7,772 bases of DNA from Bacillota bacterium. GTDB lineage: Bacteria; Bacillota; Clostridia; Peptostreptococcales; Anaerovoracaceae. Made by a program: the position numbers and the translations under genes. The notes under the pieces were generated by a model. It searched no databases. It saw only the letters and a program-made list of their open reading frames with translations, and was not told the DNA's origin. Within the stretch, counting starts at the first letter, position 1, and every line of letters begins with the position of its first letter. Location of the stretch: positions 1-7,772 of the forward strand of contig JAEEUO010000045.1 in the NCBI GenBank assembly GCA_016286935.1, in the 5' to 3' direction. Shown here one piece after another: positions 4,904 through 7,772 of this stretch.

Positions 4904-5824
4904 ATGATGACTTTTGATGATTTTCTGATCACGGCGGAAGAACGCATCCGCTCGAGCCTTCCCGACGCGGAGATCGCGATCCGCCACTTCCCGAAGCTCC
5001 AGGGAGGATCCTACGTCGGCATATCCGTTCAGCCGAAAGGCGGTGCGGCGGCCGCGTCGTTCAACGTCGCCCCGGCGTTTGAACGGCTTTGCGCGGACAG
5101 ATCGCGGCGGGAAGCGATCCTCGACGAACTCGTGGCCCACGTCAAACAGGGCGTCTCGATGATCCCCGCGTTCGATTTCGACGCCGTCACGGATTATGAA
5201 ACGGCAAAGGACCGCCTGACGATCCAGGTGGTTCCGGTCGGGCCCAACGCGGAGATGCTGAACGGCATCCCCCATAGGACGATGGAAGACATCGCCGCCG
5301 TTTACCGGGTGGAACTGTCCGGCGGCGAGATGGGAACGGTGTCGACGCTCATCACGGACCGGATCCTCGAAGATTACGGCGTAACCGCCGAACGACTCCA
5401 CGCGGACGCCGTCAAATCGCAGATCCTCCGCCATCCTCCCGTTCTGAAAAACGCCTCCGAGATCATGGCGGAACTGTCGGAAGGAGCGGCGGAGCTTCCG
5501 GAATCCCGGATGTGGATCGCGACTGTGGAAGGCGGCAGAAACGGCGCGTCCGTCATCCTCCTCCCCGGTTTTCTGGAGCGGTCCGCCGAGAGGCTCGGGG
5601 GAGACTTCTTTGTCCTGCCATCCTCCATCCACGAGGTGATCCTCGTGCCCGACGACGGATTTTACCGGTCCGGACAGCTGGAACGGATGGTGAGGAGCGT
5701 CAACGCCGCGGAGGTCAGCGCCGCGGATTTCCTTTCCGACAGCGTCTATCATTACGACAGCGCCGGAAAGATCCTCGAAACGGCCGCGTCCTTTGAATGC
5801 CGCCGCAGAAGAACGCTGTCATGA
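4904..5824 (+). CDS. DUF5688 family protein, function unknown
   Basis: 306 aa from ATG 4904; GAGGAG at 4891-4896 lies seven bases before it. The frame is open back to 4841, but that upstream part has no ribosome binding site and overlaps the promoter region, so 4904 is preferred (4907 is also an ATG). The sequence matches my memory of the DUF5688 family, found widely in Lachnospiraceae and related Clostridia: KDRLTIQVVP (102-111), GIPHRTMEDIAAVYR (121-135), LPSSIHEVILVPD (238-250) and LSDSVYHYD (277-285). No signal peptide, membrane segment or known catalytic motif is seen, so it is probably cytosolic. The family has no established function; its members are often scattered near mobile or regulatory genes. 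It is set off from radA by the terminator and is convergent with the histidine kinase, with only seven bases between the stops. Codon use is of the right-hand type, though a few AGG and ATA codons occur. Confidence 0.88.
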   Translation: MMTFDDFLITAEERIRSSLPDAEIAIRHFPKLQGGSYVGISVQPKGGAAAASFNVAPAFERLCADRSRREAILDELVAHVKQGVSMIPAFDFDAVTDYETAKDRLTIQVVPVGPNAEMLNGIPHRTMEDIAAVYRVELSGGEMGTVSTLITDRILEDYGVTAERLHADAVKSQILRHPPVLKNASEIMAELSEGAAELPESRMWIATVEGGRNGASVILLPGFLERSAERLGGDFFVLPSSIHEVILVPDDGFYRSGQLERMVRSVNAAEVSAADFLSDSVYHYDSAGKILETAASFECRRRRTLS

Positions 5825-5831
5825 GCAACGG

Positions 5832-7259
5832 CTATTTTTTCAGAGAGAACCAGAACGTGCTGCCTTCGCCGGGCGTCGAGGTGACGCCGTAGGCGGCGTT
5901 GTGGAGCTCGAGGATCTCTTTTGTGATGGCGAGGCCGAGGCCGGATCCGCCGGACTCGGAGCGGACGGCCGTCTCGGACGAACGGTAGTAGCGGTCCCAG
6001 ATGTGTTCGAGGTCTTCTTTCGAGATGCCGATGCCGTGGTCGCGGACGTCGCAGCGGACGGAATCCTTGAGCGCGGTCACAGTCACGTCGATGCGCTTCT
6101 CCTCCGTGTCGTAGCGGAACGCGTTCGTGAGGAGGTTCGCGAGGACCTGGCGGATGCGCGCGAGGTCGGCCGTAACGGTGTAGGCGTCGGACGGACGGAC
6201 GCCCGAAACGGTCCCGCCGACGCGGAAGGAAATCACATAGCCGTCCTGCTCGAGGATGCGGAACGGCCGGAGCGCGTTCTCGGCCTCCTCCGCGAGGTTG
6301 AAGGACGTCGTTTCAAGCGGGATCATGCCGGCCTGCATCTTCGAGAGCGTCAGGAGGTCGCTGACGATGATGTTGAGGCGGTCGGACTCGTCGATGATGA
6401 CGTTCAGGTGTTCCGTGCGCTTCGCGGGGTCGTCGCCCGAGAGGTCGCGCACCATCTCCGCGTACGAGCGGATCATCGTTAACGGCGTGCGGAGGTCGTG
6501 GGAGACGTTCGCGAGGAGGTCCTTTTTCAGTTCATCCGTACGCGCGAGCTCCTCCGACGTCTGGGTCAGCGTGTCGGCGAGGCGGACGGCCTCCTCGTAG
6601 CCGGAGCCCTCGAATTTGACGCCGTAGCGGCCCTTCTTCAGCTCCTCGGCCGATTCGGTGATCTTCGCGAGCGGTTTCGCGAGGCGGGCGGCGAGGAAGC
6701 AGGCGATCAGACACGCGAGGACGAGGGAGATGACCGTCACGTAGATGAGCTGGTTGCGGAGGATGTCGACCGTTGAGTCGACGGGGCTGAGCGGCGAGAA
6801 GACCGAGAGATACACGTTTCCGAGGAGCGAATCGCGGATCACCCGTCCGCAGACGAGCATCGTCACGCCGCGGATCCGCTTCGTATAGGAAACGGTTCCG
6901 TCGGCGCTTTCGCTGAGCAGGCGGCGGACCTCACGCGTGTCCTCCGTGCCGCCGAAGATCGAGGGTCGGAGGATGTCGGACGCGCCCGTGTAGACGGTAA
7001 GTCCGCCCTCCGTCTCGAGCGTGATGAGCATATCGTCGCGCGCGGAGAGGTTGCGGATCTTTTCGATGTCGAGCGTCGCGTAGCTTCGCGCGATCTCGTC
7101 GGTCGTGCGCTGGATCTCGCGCGTCTTCATCGATTCGTAGAGGCTGCGGAGGGCGACGACCTGGAGGACCCAGAGGATCGCCATCAGAAGAACGGCGAAC
7201 GCGACGAACGAGGCGATCAGGCGGATCTGCAGTTTTTTCGGTTTTTTCGTATCAAACAT
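5832..7259 (-). CDS. Sensor histidine kinase (HAMP, HisKA, HATPase_c)
   Basis: 475 aa from ATG 7259; a TTG at 7265, overlapping the regulator's stop, would add two residues. Membrane-bound sensor that autophosphorylates on His and passes phosphate to the response regulator encoded just upstream. Positions from ATG 7259: basic N-terminus; membrane segment 1 (~14-37); extracytoplasmic sensor region (~38-168) with no domain that I recognise; membrane segment 2 (~171-193); HAMP (~194-238); H-box NVSHDLRTPL with His254; N-box LANLLTNAFRYD (Asn375, Asn379); G1 DHGIGI (407-412); G2 GGSGLGLA (437-444). All catalytic motifs are intact. It follows the regulator by two bases (TGA-TC-ATG), so the two are translationally coupled. 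The ribosome binding site is weak, which fits coupling. The stimulus is unknown. The stop is seven bases from the convergent DUF5688 stop, with no terminator between them. Codons are almost all ATC and CGN. Confidence 0.95.
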   Translation of the reverse strand: MFDTKKPKKLQIRLIASFVAFAVLLMAILWVLQVVALRSLYESMKTREIQRTTDEIARSYATLDIEKIRNLSARDDMLITLETEGGLTVYTGASDILRPSIFGGTEDTREVRRLLSESADGTVSYTKRIRGVTMLVCGRVIRDSLLGNVYLSVFSPLSPVDSTVDILRNQLIYVTVISLVLACLIACFLAARLAKPLAKITESAEELKKGRYGVKFEGSGYEEAVRLADTLTQTSEELARTDELKKDLLANVSHDLRTPLTMIRSYAEMVRDLSGDDPAKRTEHLNVIIDESDRLNIIVSDLLTLSKMQAGMIPLETTSFNLAEEAENALRPFRILEQDGYVISFRVGGTVSGVRPSDAYTVTADLARIRQVLANLLTNAFRYDTEEKRIDVTVTALKDSVRCDVRDHGIGISKEDLEHIWDRYYRSSETAVRSESGGSGLGLAITKEILELHNAAYGVTSTPGEGSTFWFSLKK

Positions 7260-7261
7260 GA

Positions 7262-7772
7262 TCAATCGCGTTTCGCCTCGAATTTATAGCCGACGCCGCG
7301 CAGCGTCACGACCCGGTCGCGGTAGGGGCCGAGGTGGTTGCGGAGGTTTTTGATGTGGGTGTCGATCGTCCGGTCGTCGCCGAAGAAGTCGTACCCCCAG
7401 ACGTCCTGGAGGAGCTTGTCGCGCGAGAGGGCGATGTTGCGGTTCCGCACGAGGTAGAAGAGCAGATCGTATTCCTTCGGCGTCAGGTCGGCGCGGACGC
7501 CGTCGACGGTGACGGTGCGTGCGGCCATATCGATCTCGAGGCCGTCGAACCGGAGCGGCGCGTCTGTTTTTGACGCGGCGCCGTTGCGGCGCGTGAGGAC
7601 GGCGTTGATGCGGGCCATCAGCTCCTTCGGGCTGAACGGCTTCGTCACGTAATCGTCGATCCCGAGCTCGAAGCCGAAGAGCTTGTCGTATTCCTCCCCG
7701 CGGGCGGAGAGCATGATGATGGGGACGTCCTTCGCCTTCCGGATCTCGCGGCAGGCGGAGAAGCCGTCGAGG
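7262..7772 (-). CDS. OmpR/PhoB-family response regulator (N-terminus beyond right edge)
   Basis: 169 residues are visible, ending at TGA 7262-7264; the frame is open to the right edge. The first complete codons encode LDGFSACREIR, the part of a receiver domain that lies only a few residues after the phosphorylated Asp, so about 55-60 residues including that Asp are outside the window. An internal ATG at 7714 is not the real start. Next come PIIMLSA with the conserved Ser, and DDYVTKPF with the conserved Lys. The C-terminal half is a winged helix: RTVTVDG, LTPKEYDLLFYL, DVWGYDF, RTIDTHIKNLR (recognition helix) and LRGVGYKF at the end. It binds DNA to regulate transcription when phosphorylated by the kinase encoded immediately downstream. 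Target genes cannot be read from the window. Confidence 0.96.
   Translation of the reverse strand, partial: LDGFSACREIRKAKDVPIIMLSARGEEYDKLFGFELGIDDYVTKPFSPKELMARINAVLTRRNGAASKTDAPLRFDGLEIDMAARTVTVDGVRADLTPKEYDLLFYLVRNRNIALSRDKLLQDVWGYDFFGDDRTIDTHIKNLRNHLGPYRDRVVTLRGVGYKFEAKRD

Noticed and set aside
7262..7714. ATG at 7714 as the true start of the response regulator
   Set aside because: It would remove half of the receiver domain; the frame continues to the right edge with LDGFSACREIR, typical receiver sequence.

Overview
The window looks like chromosomal DNA of a high-GC, gut-type Clostridia (Oscillospirales- or Lachnospirales-like). Indications are a DUF5688-family protein, a Gram-positive-style lipoprotein with an acidic globular domain, AGGAGG-type ribosome binding sites, a Clostridia-like RadA and an OmpR-type two-component pair. 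This placement is inferred from gene types and codon style only.

Layout, left to right. (1) 1-1083, minus: a lipoprotein gene that runs off the left edge, driven by a good sigma-A-type promoter at 1149-1177. (2) 1084-1608: no convincing gene; a repeat-rich spacer with two identically spaced TGCAGTCA/TGACTGCA boxes, small hairpins and a near-identical 24/25-bp direct repeat. (3) 1609-3080, minus: apparent operon of an AEC-family permease, an unrecognised 111-aa protein, and, one base after its stop, the first ~19 codons of a P-loop kinase-like gene whose remainder is missing and replaced by the repeat sequence. (4) 3081-3183: divergent promoters whose -10 boxes overlap. (5) 3184-4554, plus: radA, complete. 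(6) 4555-4903: a 231-bp imperfect palindrome, centred on an intrinsic terminator and including the last codons of radA, then an AT-rich leader. (7) 4904-5824, plus: DUF5688 protein, function unknown. (8) 5832-7772, minus: sensor histidine kinase and, upstream of it, an OmpR/PhoB response regulator cut by the right edge; the two form one operon.

The genes do not make one obvious pathway. RadA is a housekeeping recombination/repair helicase, the histidine kinase and regulator are a signalling pair of unknown stimulus, and the permease and lipoprotein are envelope functions. The points most worth following are structural: a sharp codon-usage break inside radA near residues 107-131 (ATA and AGG codons to the left, almost only ATC and CGN to the right), which fits recombination or a chimeric assembly; the long palindrome fused to the radA stop; and the repeat region that seems to have destroyed a kinase gene. 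I did not find a clearly new defence or metabolic system.
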